Shown: positions 7,201-16,000 of the stretch, piece by piece
How positions within the stretch are numbered: position 1 is the first letter of the stretch
Layout of the letters: each line of letters starts with the position of its first letter
DNA from: Dyadobacter soli
Lineage (GTDB): Bacteria; Bacteroidota; Bacteroidia; Cytophagales; Spirosomataceae
Assembly (NCBI RefSeq): GCF_900101885.1
Contig: NZ_FNAN01000002.1
Location: 124,001-188,000 of the forward strand
Length of the DNA: 64,000 bases
Direction of reading: 5' to 3'
Position numbers and translations under genes: made by a program
Notes under the pieces: model-generated
Told to the model about the DNA's origin: nothing
Database searches by the model: none
What the model saw: the letters and a program-made list of their open reading frames with translations, nothing else

Positions 7201-8100
7201 ATTCAATTCCACATCCTTAAAATCACCGGTATAAACCACCAGCTCATGCTTGATGATCTCGGTTTCACCCTTTTTGATATGCCAGTCGCCCTTGCGTGCA
7301 CGCGCCGGACCCGCGCCCAGCTGTCCGTCCACGCGCCAGGTCTGCGGATAACCTTTATTACCCGGATGATCAAGAATGGCAATGTGAGCGAGGTCGTTGC
7401 GGCCCGGCACTTGCATACCGATATCCACCCACATCGCAGCCTGGCCTTCCGCTTTTTCGTTCTTCTGGCGGGCCGCGTTCACGACCTCACCCTTGATACC
7501 TTCTTTCCATGGCATGCGCACAAACAGGCCGCCGTAATCGTATTTGCCAATTGTCACATCGGTTTTCGCCTCGCCGTTCCATTCCAGGTCGAGGAGATAT
7601 TTGCCATCTTTCACGCGCATCGACCAGTTTTGGGTTTCGGTTAATACGGCCGCGCCGGTAGAATCGAGCAGGTCGTAGACGGTCTGCCATTTCACTTCGG
7701 TACCTTTCGCTTCGACTACGCTCGCGGACACTTTCTTCCAGTAACCATCTGTCGGATGGTGAAAATAATCGCGGCCATTTACACGGGTATAGCCCCAGTA
7801 AATGCCGGTCTGATGCTTATGGTGCCCGGGGCTGTATTCGGTGAGGACGCCCTTACCGTCGGGGGCGACGATCGGGTGCAGGTACGGGCGGAAATCAGGT
7901 TTTGCATTCTGCGTCAATATCGGTTGGCTCTCGCTGCCGCGGAAAATACTGATTGTTTCGCCTTTGGCATCCTGAACGGCACGCATAGGCGTATCGGCGG
8001 AATGAAGCGGCCCGTAATCCGATGCAGGCAGTTTAGGTTCTTCTTCAAATCCAAATAATACAAAAACAAACAGCAGCGGTAGCAACCTGAGCAAGTTCAT
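4243..8100 (-). CDS. DUF6807 (PmoA-like) / PVC-type heme-binding dehydrogenase / cytochrome c fusion
   Basis: The 1285-aa secreted protein joins several modules. An N-terminal signal peptide (LLRLLPLLFVFVLFGF) is followed by a DUF6807/PmoA-like domain at about 30-310 (HHKHQTGIYWGY, YDYGGLFVRMPW). Next comes a PVC-type dehydrogenase beta-propeller at about 340-690 (AFCWDDRGRMWIAENKDY, FHWGPDGWLYG, GFSNPWGIDYD), then HEAT-like helical repeats at about 720-1080, and finally a cytochrome c domain with the heme motif CAPCH at residues 1154-1158 and a distal SSMMPTG methionine segment. It likely oxidises a sugar or alcohol-type substrate in the periplasm and passes electrons through its own heme. 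The substrate cannot be read from sequence. No operon partner is adjacent. Confidence 0.85.
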   Translation of the reverse strand: MNLLRLLPLLFVFVLFGFEEEPKLPASDYGPLHSADTPMRAVQDAKGETISIFRGSESQPILTQNAKPDFRPYLHPIVAPDGKGVLTEYSPGHHKHQTGIYWGYTRVNGRDYFHHPTDGYWKKVSASVVEAKGTEVKWQTVYDLLDSTGAAVLTETQNWSMRVKDGKYLLDLEWNGEAKTDVTIGKYDYGGLFVRMPWKEGIKGEVVNAARQKNEKAEGQAAMWVDIGMQVPGRNDLAHIAILDHPGNKGYPQTWRVDGQLGAGPARARKGDWHIKKGETEIIKHELVVYTGDFKDVELNKTFGEFIGNTGQYNTTALWALAQKEGREAKFLSAQEAVAAMTVKDGYQVNAFASEPMMTQPMAFCWDDRGRMWIAENKDYESRGKGFSNNGTSRILILEDTDHDGVADNKKVFMEGVAFPAALAVGFGGVFVGAPPNLLFVPDKNGDDKADMDDIEVRLTGWGIRDRHETLNSFHWGPDGWLYGLQGFATPSKVGKPVGKGKLYKHNDAFPENIEVEDGVDINGGVWRYHPTKRKFEVVAHGFSNPWGIDYDAKGQLFITACVIPHLWYVVPGGIYHRQGGQHFNPYVYNDIKTIADHSHRSAHGGARIYLSDAFPASERGKIFMANIHEHGILSDQLVPKGSGFSGKHSDDFLMANNAQWVGFSMEIGPEGGMYILDWHDADICGSDVLNSETGRIFRVMPKSSLAENWKGRYDDLNKLSDADLAALQTSKSEWHARRARVILQSRAANGKIASDAVQKLNALYQSKDNSDNRLRAMWALKVTDNLNNAALAKALTDADAHVRAWAVQFLCEDAQPGAEITSQFAQMAANDPSPVVRLYLASALQRLDAEVKWSIIKGLTAHAEDTQDHNLPKMIWFGLEPLVKDNAAKALELAATSKIPMVTQFIARRLVDADQINTLVATVGKSSANRVDILTGMRDGLEGRTDIKTPENWTAVYAKLKQADKPTANLSADLGRHFGDTESAKTALATLKNKSSALDERKKALQSLAARQRPELAAELPALLNDNALRLEAIRAVAGYDREPLAKQLIDAYPKFNASEKSEAVQTLASRPKSGWLLTQAISKNVIPKKDVPTYVARQLRRVVGSGFVEVWGPIDHVAFDEKAYKKYRTLLSDKAVADASKTSGRLVFQRTCAPCHKLYGEGGIIGPELTGSNRANLDYLLGNILDPSGEIQDDYKMVVITTRDGRTYVGNVAKETDRQLTLRIVGQDAVLINKSDIQTREVTPSSMMPTGLLENLSEKEVTELIAYLRTTAQVPLGKGSGGK

Positions 8101-8221
8101 GAGCAGAAGTCCTGGGTTTTAGGATTAAAATCGGATCGCGTATCAACATCCCGATATGCCGACATAAGTAAAATATGACGCCGAATTACTCTAAATTTCA
8201 TGTTCCCGCCAGGTTACTTCT

Positions 8222-8250
8222 TTTGGATTGAAAGAAAATAATTAACTTTA
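8222..8250 (+). promoter_or_regulatory. Promoter candidate for the 8283 gene
   Basis: TTTG (8222-8225) and TAACTTTA (8243-8250) are spaced 17 bases apart; only the last base departs from TAnnTTTG. Transcription would begin near 8257, so the ATG at 8283, rather than the upstream in-frame TTG at 8256, is the likely start. Confidence 0.4.
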
Positions 8251-8282
8251 GGGTATTGTTGCCTCCCATCAACAGCCTCGCC

Positions 8283-9170
8283 ATGACATCCTTCAAACTC
8301 TTGATAATCTTCATCATGATCACCATGATGCAGCACCACGGGATCATCTACCGAACGGGCACGAAACGCCCCAGGCTCCTCAACCGCCAAACAAAGGAAG
8401 AGCGCATCAGGCCGATACCCGCAAACATGCTTGGCACCTGGCGCATTTCGGGCGTGAGTACGACGCAACAGGGCGTTATCCGGCCCGACGGCCAGCCTGT
8501 GACGCAATATGACCAGAGTGAGAAGCATAATATGCTGATTTCTTTCTTCCCGGACAGCACTTTCACAAGAGTGGGCACCGAGGGAGAATACGCGACCGGC
8601 AAATGGGATTTCGATTCCACTGCCCGCACCATTTTCCTCACTTCGAACCGCAAAACCGAAGAAATAGGCGTGTTTTTCTCCTATGCCGATAATGGCATGC
8701 GGCTGATCAACTTCGAGTTTTCGCCGACCGAGAGTGTTTCATTAACCGAGTACGGCCACAAACTGCTGCGTTTCCAGGACGATCCCTATTTTGAGAAAAA
8801 CAACTGGTGGCGCATTAAACCCGAACGGTCCGAGAACGATGTACAGATCCGCGCGAGGCTGCTCAACTACCTCGCACACACAGCCTCCATTCTCAGCAGC
8901 GCGCAGATCAGGGAGCAGGATTATATTTCAATGGAATTTTCGCAGGGTATTGTGAGGCTTTACAATGTAGGAGTAGGTGTGGTAAAAAAAGATAAAATCC
9001 CCGCGACGTGGATCAGCTCCTTCTACTCGCCCAAAGAAGCGCATAAGGCTTATGATATGTTTGAAGATTACCTGTTCACCGGCAAGCATAAGAAATACCA
9101 AAGCGGTAACTGGGTGCGGGATGATCACCACATTCTTGTGGATATCCATAATGGAATGAGGAAGAAATAG
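8283..9170 (+). CDS. Hypothetical protein with N-terminal hydrophobic segment
   Basis: The 295-aa protein starts MTSFKLLIIFIMITMM, a short hydrophobic stretch that may act as a signal or anchor. Residues about 45-165 (MLGTWRISGV, then FFPDSTFTRVGTEGEYATGKWDF) have the look of a lipocalin-like beta-barrel used by many uncharacterised Bacteroidota proteins. The remainder (FEKNNWWRIKPERSENDVQIRARLLNYLAHTA) is helical and not recognised. An upstream in-frame TTG at 8256 gives a longer frame, but it coincides with the predicted transcription start, so ATG at 8283 was chosen. It is divergently oriented from the PVC-type gene. Confidence 0.6.
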   Translation: MTSFKLLIIFIMITMMQHHGIIYRTGTKRPRLLNRQTKEERIRPIPANMLGTWRISGVSTTQQGVIRPDGQPVTQYDQSEKHNMLISFFPDSTFTRVGTEGEYATGKWDFDSTARTIFLTSNRKTEEIGVFFSYADNGMRLINFEFSPTESVSLTEYGHKLLRFQDDPYFEKNNWWRIKPERSENDVQIRARLLNYLAHTASILSSAQIREQDYISMEFSQGIVRLYNVGVGVVKKDKIPATWISSFYSPKEAHKAYDMFEDYLFTGKHKKYQSGNWVRDDHHILVDIHNGMRKK

Positions 9171-9180
9171 CATACGATTC

Positions 9181-9283
9181 GAAGGCCTCCGGCCGGTCGG
9201 TACCGCGAAAACGATGAGCGTCTTTCGGTACTGACCGGCCGGAGGCCTTCAAATAGTAGGTACGAAGCAGAGCTTCGCACCAT
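9181..9283 (+). repeat. Dispersed junction repeat, copy 2, with an inverted second head
   Basis: Two 25-base arms (9181-9205 and 9226-9250), each built from the GGCCTCCGGCCGGTC head, form an inverted repeat with one G-T wobble and a 20-base loop. The right-hand arm continues into AAATAGTAGG and a second hairpin CGAAGC-AGA-GCTTCG (9263-9277), the same order as copy 1 at 4177-4228. It fills the convergent gap between the 8283 gene and the bestrophin gene; its last base is the first base of the bestrophin stop complement. Confidence 0.7.
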
Positions 9284-10191
9284 TACAAAATATAGAACTT
9301 CTCTGGCTCGAACGCCTGCGGTACGGTCTTGTCACGCATCATCTGCTTCAAATCACGTTCGATATTCCGCGAAATGGACAATACCGGCGTGTCGGTAGGC
9401 TTGTTTTCGAACGGGTCCTGCAAATGGATAGCCATTTTTTCGATCAGGAAAAAACATGCGGTAATCACCACGAGCACAGGCACCATCAGGAAGCCGAACA
9501 ACTGAACGAGCCCGAAAGGCAACAAGAGGATAAAGAAGTGCAATGCCAGATGAATGTACAAGCTGTATGTCGCTGGAAACACGGTGTTCTTGATCCGCTC
9601 CGACTTACCCATGTGGTCGCACAGGCGTGTGAGCGTCTGGTCCAGCTCCACTTGCTGATACGGATTCACCCAGCCTTGTTTCAATGCATTATTCAGGTCA
9701 CGGGCATGCAGCTGCACAAGCCCGACGTGCTTGTTATCGAAATCTTTGAGATATTCCAGTTCCTCTTCCGACACAAACTTGCTGATCATCGGCATCGGGT
9801 CGTCGCGGCGCAGGCCTTTACCCAATGCATAACACCAGGCGATCTGCCGCTTGATCATCCGCTTCTTAAAGCCGTCGATCCGGTCCGGGTCCAGTGGGTC
9901 CTCCATCAGGGAAAGGATCTGCCTTGCAAATGTCCGGGAGTCGTTCACGATAGCGCCCCAAATGATGCGGGCCTCCCACCAGCGATCGTATGCCTGGTTG
10001 GAGCGGAATGCGAGCAGCAGCGAAATAATCGTCCCCAGTACGCTGTGTACCGTCATCGGGATCGAAATGTTGGTAATATGGAAGTTCTGGTAGATGACCT
10101 CGATAGCGATACCGTAGATCGTCACAAACAGGATCTCATATTTGATTTTACCAAAAATATAGCGGATAGGGATATTCTTTTTGAGAAGCAT
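9283..10191 (-). CDS. Bestrophin-family anion channel protein
   Basis: The 302-aa protein is a bacterial bestrophin (UPF0187). The N-terminal region contains FVTIYGIAIEVIYQNF and the conserved TVHSVLGTIISLLLAFRSNQAYDRWWEAR block. Two further hydrophobic helices lie near residues 205-255 (LYIHLALHFFILLLPFG and LMVPVLVVITACFFLIEKMA), followed by the family-typical DPFENKPTDTP segment. Bacterial bestrophins form pentameric chloride or cation channels in the inner membrane. It lies 51 bases downstream of a USP-like gene on the same strand, so the two probably form an operon. The length is normal for the family. Confidence 0.9.
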   Translation of the reverse strand: MLLKKNIPIRYIFGKIKYEILFVTIYGIAIEVIYQNFHITNISIPMTVHSVLGTIISLLLAFRSNQAYDRWWEARIIWGAIVNDSRTFARQILSLMEDPLDPDRIDGFKKRMIKRQIAWCYALGKGLRRDDPMPMISKFVSEEELEYLKDFDNKHVGLVQLHARDLNNALKQGWVNPYQQVELDQTLTRLCDHMGKSERIKNTVFPATYSLYIHLALHFFILLLPFGLVQLFGFLMVPVLVVITACFFLIEKMAIHLQDPFENKPTDTPVLSISRNIERDLKQMMRDKTVPQAFEPEKFYIL

Positions 10192-10242
10192 AGTTCACTG
10201 ATATTTACCTGTTTCACAATCTCATAGTCAAACCAAAATGCC

Positions 10243-10695
10243 CTACCGGTAGCTGTCGGCCAGCGATGAAGCGCGCACCATATCGGCGTTGATCATCGTA
10301 TAGCCCGTCTTTTTCAGCACCGGCATTGCTTCCAGACTGCTCCTGGTCAGTTTGGGGATGCCATATTGCTCGGAATAGGCAATGAAATCGGTTTCGTAGT
10401 ATTCCAGGAAGTTTTTCAACAGCGCCAGTTTGTTGCCGTAGAAAAAGTCGATCTTGATGCTGCTCAGCTCGGGGTAGGTATCTTTCAGCATCTGACATTC
10501 CTGCCAGAACTCCTCCGGAACGAGTTCATATTCCTTTTCGCGGTAGGTCGAAAAGAGCAGGTCCTGGATGTCGTCAGCCACGTGGAAAAGGTGTGTAAAG
10601 ATCACGCGCACCTCGTCGCGGATGTCCCTCACGATGGCTTCGGCGATCTGGATTCCTTCATTTGTAAAGTCCGTAGGTATCACCACTGTTCTCAT
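10243..10695 (-). CDS. Small universal-stress-like protein
   Basis: The 150-aa protein starts MRTVVIPTDFTNEG, the usual beta1 strand and PxDFS/T loop of USP-fold proteins. Later it has a strand DFIAYSEQYG, where nucleotide-binding USPs carry the GxxG loop; that loop is not preserved here. It may therefore not bind ATP. It is placed directly upstream of the bestrophin gene in the same direction and downstream of the two-component system. The function is likely regulatory or stress-linked, by family only. The gap of 152 bases before it contains 12-base direct repeats (10813-10843). Confidence 0.65.
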   Translation of the reverse strand: MRTVVIPTDFTNEGIQIAEAIVRDIRDEVRVIFTHLFHVADDIQDLLFSTYREKEYELVPEEFWQECQMLKDTYPELSSIKIDFFYGNKLALLKNFLEYYETDFIAYSEQYGIPKLTRSSLEAMPVLKKTGYTMINADMVRASSLADSYR

Positions 10696-10812
10696 ATAAA
10701 TGCCGTCTTTTTAGTTAACAATGCCTTGATAATCAATTAACAATGCAATGTTACGGCTGAGAAATTAGCCCTGATTAAGAGCTGCATTATAATGTAGTGA
10801 GAGACTTATTAG

Positions 10813-10843
10813 AATGAAATAAGAATGTTAAAATGAAATAAGA
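10813..10843. repeat. 12-base direct repeat, period 19
   Basis: AATGAAATAAGA occurs at 10813-10824 and again at 10832-10843, so the two copies lie 19 bases apart (start to start), close to two helical turns. It sits just past the end of the histidine-kinase gene and about 120 bases upstream of the USP-like gene. Tandem direct repeats are the usual binding layout of OmpR-type regulators. Confidence 0.35.
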
Positions 10844-10847
10844 GGCC

Positions 10848-12209
10848 CTAAAAATACTTGTAAGGCAGGTAGGTTGTGAAGCGCGTCCCCTCGCCTACGC
10901 GGCTGTGCACGTCGGCCTTGCCCTGGTGCATGCGTATGATATTGTGTGTCAGCGGTAAACCGATCCCGTACCCTTTGTATGGTGCCGTGTTGGAAGCCCT
11001 GAAAAACGGTACGAAAATCTGCCCGATTTCGCGGTCGGGGATACCGATACCCTGGTCGGTGATATCCACGATCACATATTTGCTATCGGCGCTGATCTTG
11101 ACGGTCACCGGCTTGTTGTCGGAATATTTGCAACTATTAAGAACGATATTGGAAAATGCGGCTTTCAGCAATGCGAGGTTGCCGTTCACTGTAAGCTTGC
11201 ATTCATCCTCCGGCAGGTTATCAAAGTCGATAGCCACTTGATTCTCAGGAATAATGCGGTCGGCGGCTTCTTTTACCGAAAGGATAAGCTCATCGATGCG
11301 TACTTCTTCCCATTGCTCCTTTTTGCCGTCAAAACCCGTTTGCGCGAGACTCAACATGCTGTTAGTGAGATGCTCCAACTTTCCCACTTCCTTGTAAATA
11401 TTCAAAAACGACTCCTTCGCGCCATCCGGCAGACCTGGCATGGACATGCCCAGCTCTGCTTCACCACTTACGATCGTCAGCGGCGTGCGGAACTCGTGTG
11501 AAGCATTGCTCACGAAATTGTTCTGCATTTCAAAAGTAATTTCGAGCCTGTCGAGCATATCGTTGAAAGTCCTCGAAAGCGCTTCCACGTCATCGTCTGT
11601 GGGATCTACTACCAGGCGCTGGTGCAGGTTATGGGCATTAATCCCCTTCACATTCCGGATAATGCGGCGGATCGGTTTGAAAATTTCGTTCGAAAAGAGC
11701 TTGCCAAATGTGAATACAAACACCATCGCAATGAAAAACCCGATCAGCAGCACGTGTTTCAGATTCCCCATTTCCTGCATTCCGTAAGTATCCAGCGCCG
11801 ACGATACCACCATTAACTTCTTGTTGTCGCGCGCCACGCGCAGCACCACATACGAGGTATCGCGGTTGAAATACCTGACGGGAACATCGCTCTGTGCTGC
11901 TTCATAAAAGGAGGAAGGCAGGGAAAGCCGTTTTCGGGTCGCTTCGTCGGGCGGATCGGGCAAAATGCGGTGCTTCTCATAAGGCAGGCTGCCGAGGTGC
12001 CGCTCTTTAATATCGTAGTAAATAGATGTAAGCGACTTGTTCTCCTGCAACGCGGCGTGACCCACGATATCCGACCGCACTTCGAGCCGGTGGAAGAAGC
12101 TGGCGGAAATGCTTTCAGACGCGAAAAAATAAACGAACGCACTCAATGCGAGGATGATACCCGCGCACAACGCCGTAAAAATCAGCGCAATCTTATTTTG
12201 TATCTTCAT
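10848..12209 (-). CDS. Sensor histidine kinase of an OmpR-type two-component system
   Basis: The 453-aa kinase has two membrane helices (about residues 8-30, IALIFTALCAGIILALSAF; and about 150-172, VLLIGFFIAMVFVFTFGK) that bracket a periplasmic sensor region of about 120 residues. A HAMP linker follows, then the HisKA phospho-acceptor motif NASHEFRTPL, and a HATPase_c domain with an N-box (FSNIVLNSCKY), DQGIGIP and GYGIGLPLTHNI. It should autophosphorylate on the His of NASHEFR and pass phosphate to the upstream-encoded regulator, whose gene it overlaps by 17 bases. The ATG at 12209 (MKIQNKIAL) was preferred to the ATG at 12227 because it gives a compact N-terminus. The signal is unknown. Confidence 0.92.
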   Translation of the reverse strand: MKIQNKIALIFTALCAGIILALSAFVYFFASESISASFFHRLEVRSDIVGHAALQENKSLTSIYYDIKERHLGSLPYEKHRILPDPPDEATRKRLSLPSSFYEAAQSDVPVRYFNRDTSYVVLRVARDNKKLMVVSSALDTYGMQEMGNLKHVLLIGFFIAMVFVFTFGKLFSNEIFKPIRRIIRNVKGINAHNLHQRLVVDPTDDDVEALSRTFNDMLDRLEITFEMQNNFVSNASHEFRTPLTIVSGEAELGMSMPGLPDGAKESFLNIYKEVGKLEHLTNSMLSLAQTGFDGKKEQWEEVRIDELILSVKEAADRIIPENQVAIDFDNLPEDECKLTVNGNLALLKAAFSNIVLNSCKYSDNKPVTVKISADSKYVIVDITDQGIGIPDREIGQIFVPFFRASNTAPYKGYGIGLPLTHNIIRMHQGKADVHSRVGEGTRFTTYLPYKYF

Positions 12210-12891
12210 ACGACTGACGTACCACATACCCCATACCGAAAACAGTGTGTATCAATTTGATATCGTAATTCTTATCGATTTTTTTCCGGAGGTAATTGAT
12301 ATACACATCCACCACATTCGTCCCGAGATTGAAATTGATATCCCACACATTTTCGAGGATTTCCATCCTGTTCAACACGCGGTTGGTATTGGAAAGAAGG
12401 TATTCTAAAAGACGGAATTCGGTAGCAGTGAGCTCGATCGACTGGCCTCCGCGTTTAACAGTCTTCGTTACCTTGTCGAGCACGAGGTCTCCCAGGGTCA
12501 GTATTTTATCGTTTTTCTCCTTTTCGGGCTCTTTGCCGCGGCGGATGAGCGTCCGGAGCCTGGCTTCGAGTTCGGCGAGTTTGAAGGGCTTGGTCATATA
12601 GTCGTCAGCACCGGCGTCGAGGCCCGACACGATGTTCTCCGTCGTTCCGAGGGCAGTCAGCATTAAAATCGGCGTCGTTACCTGCGCCTGACGTGCGCGG
12701 CGGCACACTTCCATGCCGTTGATGATCGGGATCATCAAATCCAGAATTACTACATCAAACTGGTGTTGCAGAACCATTTGCAAACCCGACTGCCCGTCCA
12801 TGGCGATTGTAATCTCATGGCCGTTGGCCGTAAGACTGCGCTGGATCAGGGATATCACGTTAGGCTCATCTTCAATGAGCAATAGCTTCAT
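12193..12891 (-). CDS. OmpR-family response regulator
   Basis: The 232-aa regulator has a receiver domain (LLLIEDEPNV at the start, phospho-acceptor Asp in VVILDLMIP, then TALGTTENIVSGL and DDYMTKPF with the conserved Lys) and a C-terminal winged-helix DNA-binding domain (residues about 130-225, LTATEFRLLEYLLSN, VDVYINYLRKKID). It precedes and overlaps the kinase gene, forming a coupled pair. The start at 12891 gives MKLLLIED; an upstream ATG at 12912 would add seven residues (MPFSKLP) and cannot be excluded. Targets may include the neighbouring USP/bestrophin genes, where direct repeats lie at 10813-10843, but this is inference. Confidence 0.92.
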   Translation of the reverse strand: MKLLLIEDEPNVISLIQRSLTANGHEITIAMDGQSGLQMVLQHQFDVVILDLMIPIINGMEVCRRARQAQVTTPILMLTALGTTENIVSGLDAGADDYMTKPFKLAELEARLRTLIRRGKEPEKEKNDKILTLGDLVLDKVTKTVKRGGQSIELTATEFRLLEYLLSNTNRVLNRMEILENVWDINFNLGTNVVDVYINYLRKKIDKNYDIKLIHTVFGMGYVVRQSYEDTK

Positions 12892-13053
12892 GGGTAGCTT
12901 GGAAAACGGCATTGCAATAGAGGTTTTAAATGGTAAGGTATAAAAAAACCGCGTGGCAATTCATTTTTCCAACATTTACGTTAGTCAAGCCATTTCAATC
13001 GGAAGTGATTAATACTAAATTGTAAGAATTTTTACACACAACGTTCCACCACC

Positions 13054-16000
13054 TTGAATATACTTTTACCAAACACCCTTAACAGCCTGAAAATCTGCGC
13101 AAAAAACATGTTCCTGTGCGCGGTAGTCGTGCTTTTGGCCATGTTCGATGCGAGTGCCGCCGACTTTAAAGTGATCCTCACCGGCAACACGGCCGACTTT
13201 GAAAATGCCGCCGATATTTTCCCCGTCATCGAAAGCTACCTGGCCACCAAACCCGGCCCGGTCCTTTGGGTATTCAACGGCGATGCCTTCCCGGAACCAA
13301 TGACCATCGACCAGGTGACCGACTGGAAAAGAAAGGCCAATGCACTGCTCGACCGCAACCCGGAGCTGCATATGCTCCTCAACCAGGGCGACCGCGAGTG
13401 GCTCGGCTCCGGCAAGGACGGCTGGCAGCGGGTAATGGCATTTGAGAAAGCACTTGATCATGAAAAACATGCGCGTTTTCAGGTATTCCTTGGCCACGGC
13501 TGCCCCGGCCCGTGGACTGTCTCTTTCCCGATGCTCGAAGTGGTGGTAATCAATTCGCAATGGTGGAACCACCCGCACGACAAACCCAGGCCCTCTTCCG
13601 ACGCCTGTACCATTGCCGATACCGATAATTTTGTGGAAGAACTCGAAGGCATTCTCGACGAAACAACAGACAAAAATGTACTGCTGCTCTCCCATTTCCC
13701 GGTTGAATCGCTGGGAAATTATGGCGGAAGGTTTTCCGCGGCTTCCTATTTCTCGCCTCCGCTGGTCGGCAATGCATTAGTCGGCTTCCGGCAGAATGTC
13801 GGGACAAGTCGCGACATTTCAAATACCAACCTCGGGCCATTCCGGTATAAACTGAATGGTGTTTTGCAGGATTACGGCTCGGTAATCCTGGCGTCCGCGC
13901 ATGAGCGGAACCAGTCGATCATGCGGCGTGGCAACAATTTTTTCATCAACAGCGGCGGAATTGCCGGCGGCGCATTCATTGCCCATGGTTCCAAAGCTGC
14001 ATTAACCTCATCATCAGCAGGTTTTGTTGAAATAAATTATACTTCCAATGGAAAAATAAGCTATCAACATTGGCTGGTGAACGGGAACCAGGTTTCCAAA
14101 AAAGAAGAAGGTCAACTTTTCCAATCGGCTTGCGAAAATGCAGGTAAGGGCATTACAAATACACTTTTCCAGCCCTGCAACCCGGTCATCAAGCCATCCG
14201 ACAAAATGGATACGCCCCGCACCGAGCCGACGACCGTCGCCGCAGGCAGCGAATACGCGAGCAAACGTTTCAAGGAAAAATGGTTTGGAAAGCATTACCG
14301 CGATTCGTGGACGGTGCCCGTAAAGGCCCCCTACCTCGATATGGATACTACTTTCGGCGGACTCGTGATCGCCGGAAAGGGCGGCGGCCGGCAGACGACC
14401 TCCCTTAAACTTATTGCTGGCAATGGCAAAGAATACGTGTTCCGCTCGGTAGACAAGGACCCTTTCCGCGCGCTCGCCTACGAGCTGCGCGGGACCGTCG
14501 TTTCGCAGGTCCTCAAAGACCAGACATCTACACAGCAACCGTACGGCGCGATGACCGTAGCCCCGCTGCTCGACAAAATCGGCATTCTGCACGCTAGTCC
14601 GGAGCTCTTTGTATTGCCCAAAGACAACAAGCTCGGTGCATTCAAGGAACAATATGGAAATCTGTTCGGCATGCTCGAAGAAAGGCCGACCGATAAAATC
14701 GGGAAAGCCAAAGTATTTGCCGGTGCCAAAGACATCGAAAAGAGTTTTAAACTATTTAACAAACTCTACCACGACCACGACAACCGCGTGGACCAACGCG
14801 AATTTGCCCGCGCCCGCATGTTCGACCTCTGGATCGGCGATTGGAGCAAGCACGAAGACAACTGGAAATGGGCCGGCTACAAAACCGCCGACGGTGAAGT
14901 ATATCGCCCCATCCCGCGAGACCGCGACCACGCATTTTCGCGCTGGGACGGCATTATCCCCTGGCTCGCCGACCGCGAATGGGGTATGCCCAATGGCGAG
15001 AACTTCGCCGAACGCATCCACGGGCTCCGCAGCCTCATGTGGCAAGCCCGCCACCTCGACCGCTTCGTAGGCAGTGAGCTAAGCAAGGCGGATTGGGTTA
15101 ATGCAGCCAAAGAAATTCAGGAAGCTATCAAAATGCAGGACATTACCGCGGCGGTGCACAATATGCCTGCTGCAATCTATGATAAGGATGGTCGCGAAAT
15201 CGAACGAAAACTGAAAGCCCGTATCGGCGACTTGCAAAAATATGCGGCTGAATATTACGCGCTACTGGCAAAGGAAGTGGATGTTGTGGGCTCCAACAAA
15301 GCCGAATATTTTAAGGTAATGCGGGAAGCGAATGGCCAGGTACGGGTAAATGTTTACAATGTTTCAAAACAAAACCGGCAGGCCGATACAGCTAAGATTT
15401 ACTATCAGCGCGTTTTCGACCCTTCCGAAACCCGGGAAATCAGGCTGAACGGGCTCGGCGGCGACGATGTTTTCGATGTTCAGGGAAAATCGGAACAGTC
15501 GATTCTCGTGCGGATTATCAGCGGCGGTGGAGATGACTATATTTCCGACCAATCCGAAGTCCGTAAGGGCGGCAAACAAACGCTCATTTACGAAAAAGAC
15601 CCCAACCCGCATCATGAACTCGGCTCCGAAGCGCGCGAAGTAAAGCCCACCGACGAGCGCTACTACGAATACGACCGCAATGCATTCAAATACAATACTT
15701 ACCTGCCCGTTGCATTGCTCAACTACAACCCTTTTACCGGCTTTGCCGTCCATGGCGGCATTACATTCACCCGCCAGCGTTTCGGCAAGCCCGATTTTGC
15801 GTCGAAGCATTCACTCGGTGCGTCGGTAAGCGTGAAGGGGAATTATGAGTTCAGTTACAGCAACCAGTTCAGGCAGTTATGGGGCAAATGGGACGGTATT
15901 TCGCAGGTTTCACTCTCGCGGCCGCTCAACTACAACTTCTTCTTTGGAGTAGGAAACAACACGCCCAAAAACAACGACCTGCCCTCGAATTACTACCGTA

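Noticed and set aside
6676..7644. A 322-codon frame antisense to the DUF6807/PVC protein
   Set aside because: The true gene on the other strand has a signal peptide, beta-propeller motifs and a heme site; the antisense product is His/Arg-rich without a fold.
12892..13053. Divergent promoter region between the response regulator and the BamA-like gene
   Set aside because: Searched both strands for TAnnTTTG with a spaced TTG; found no acceptable match.
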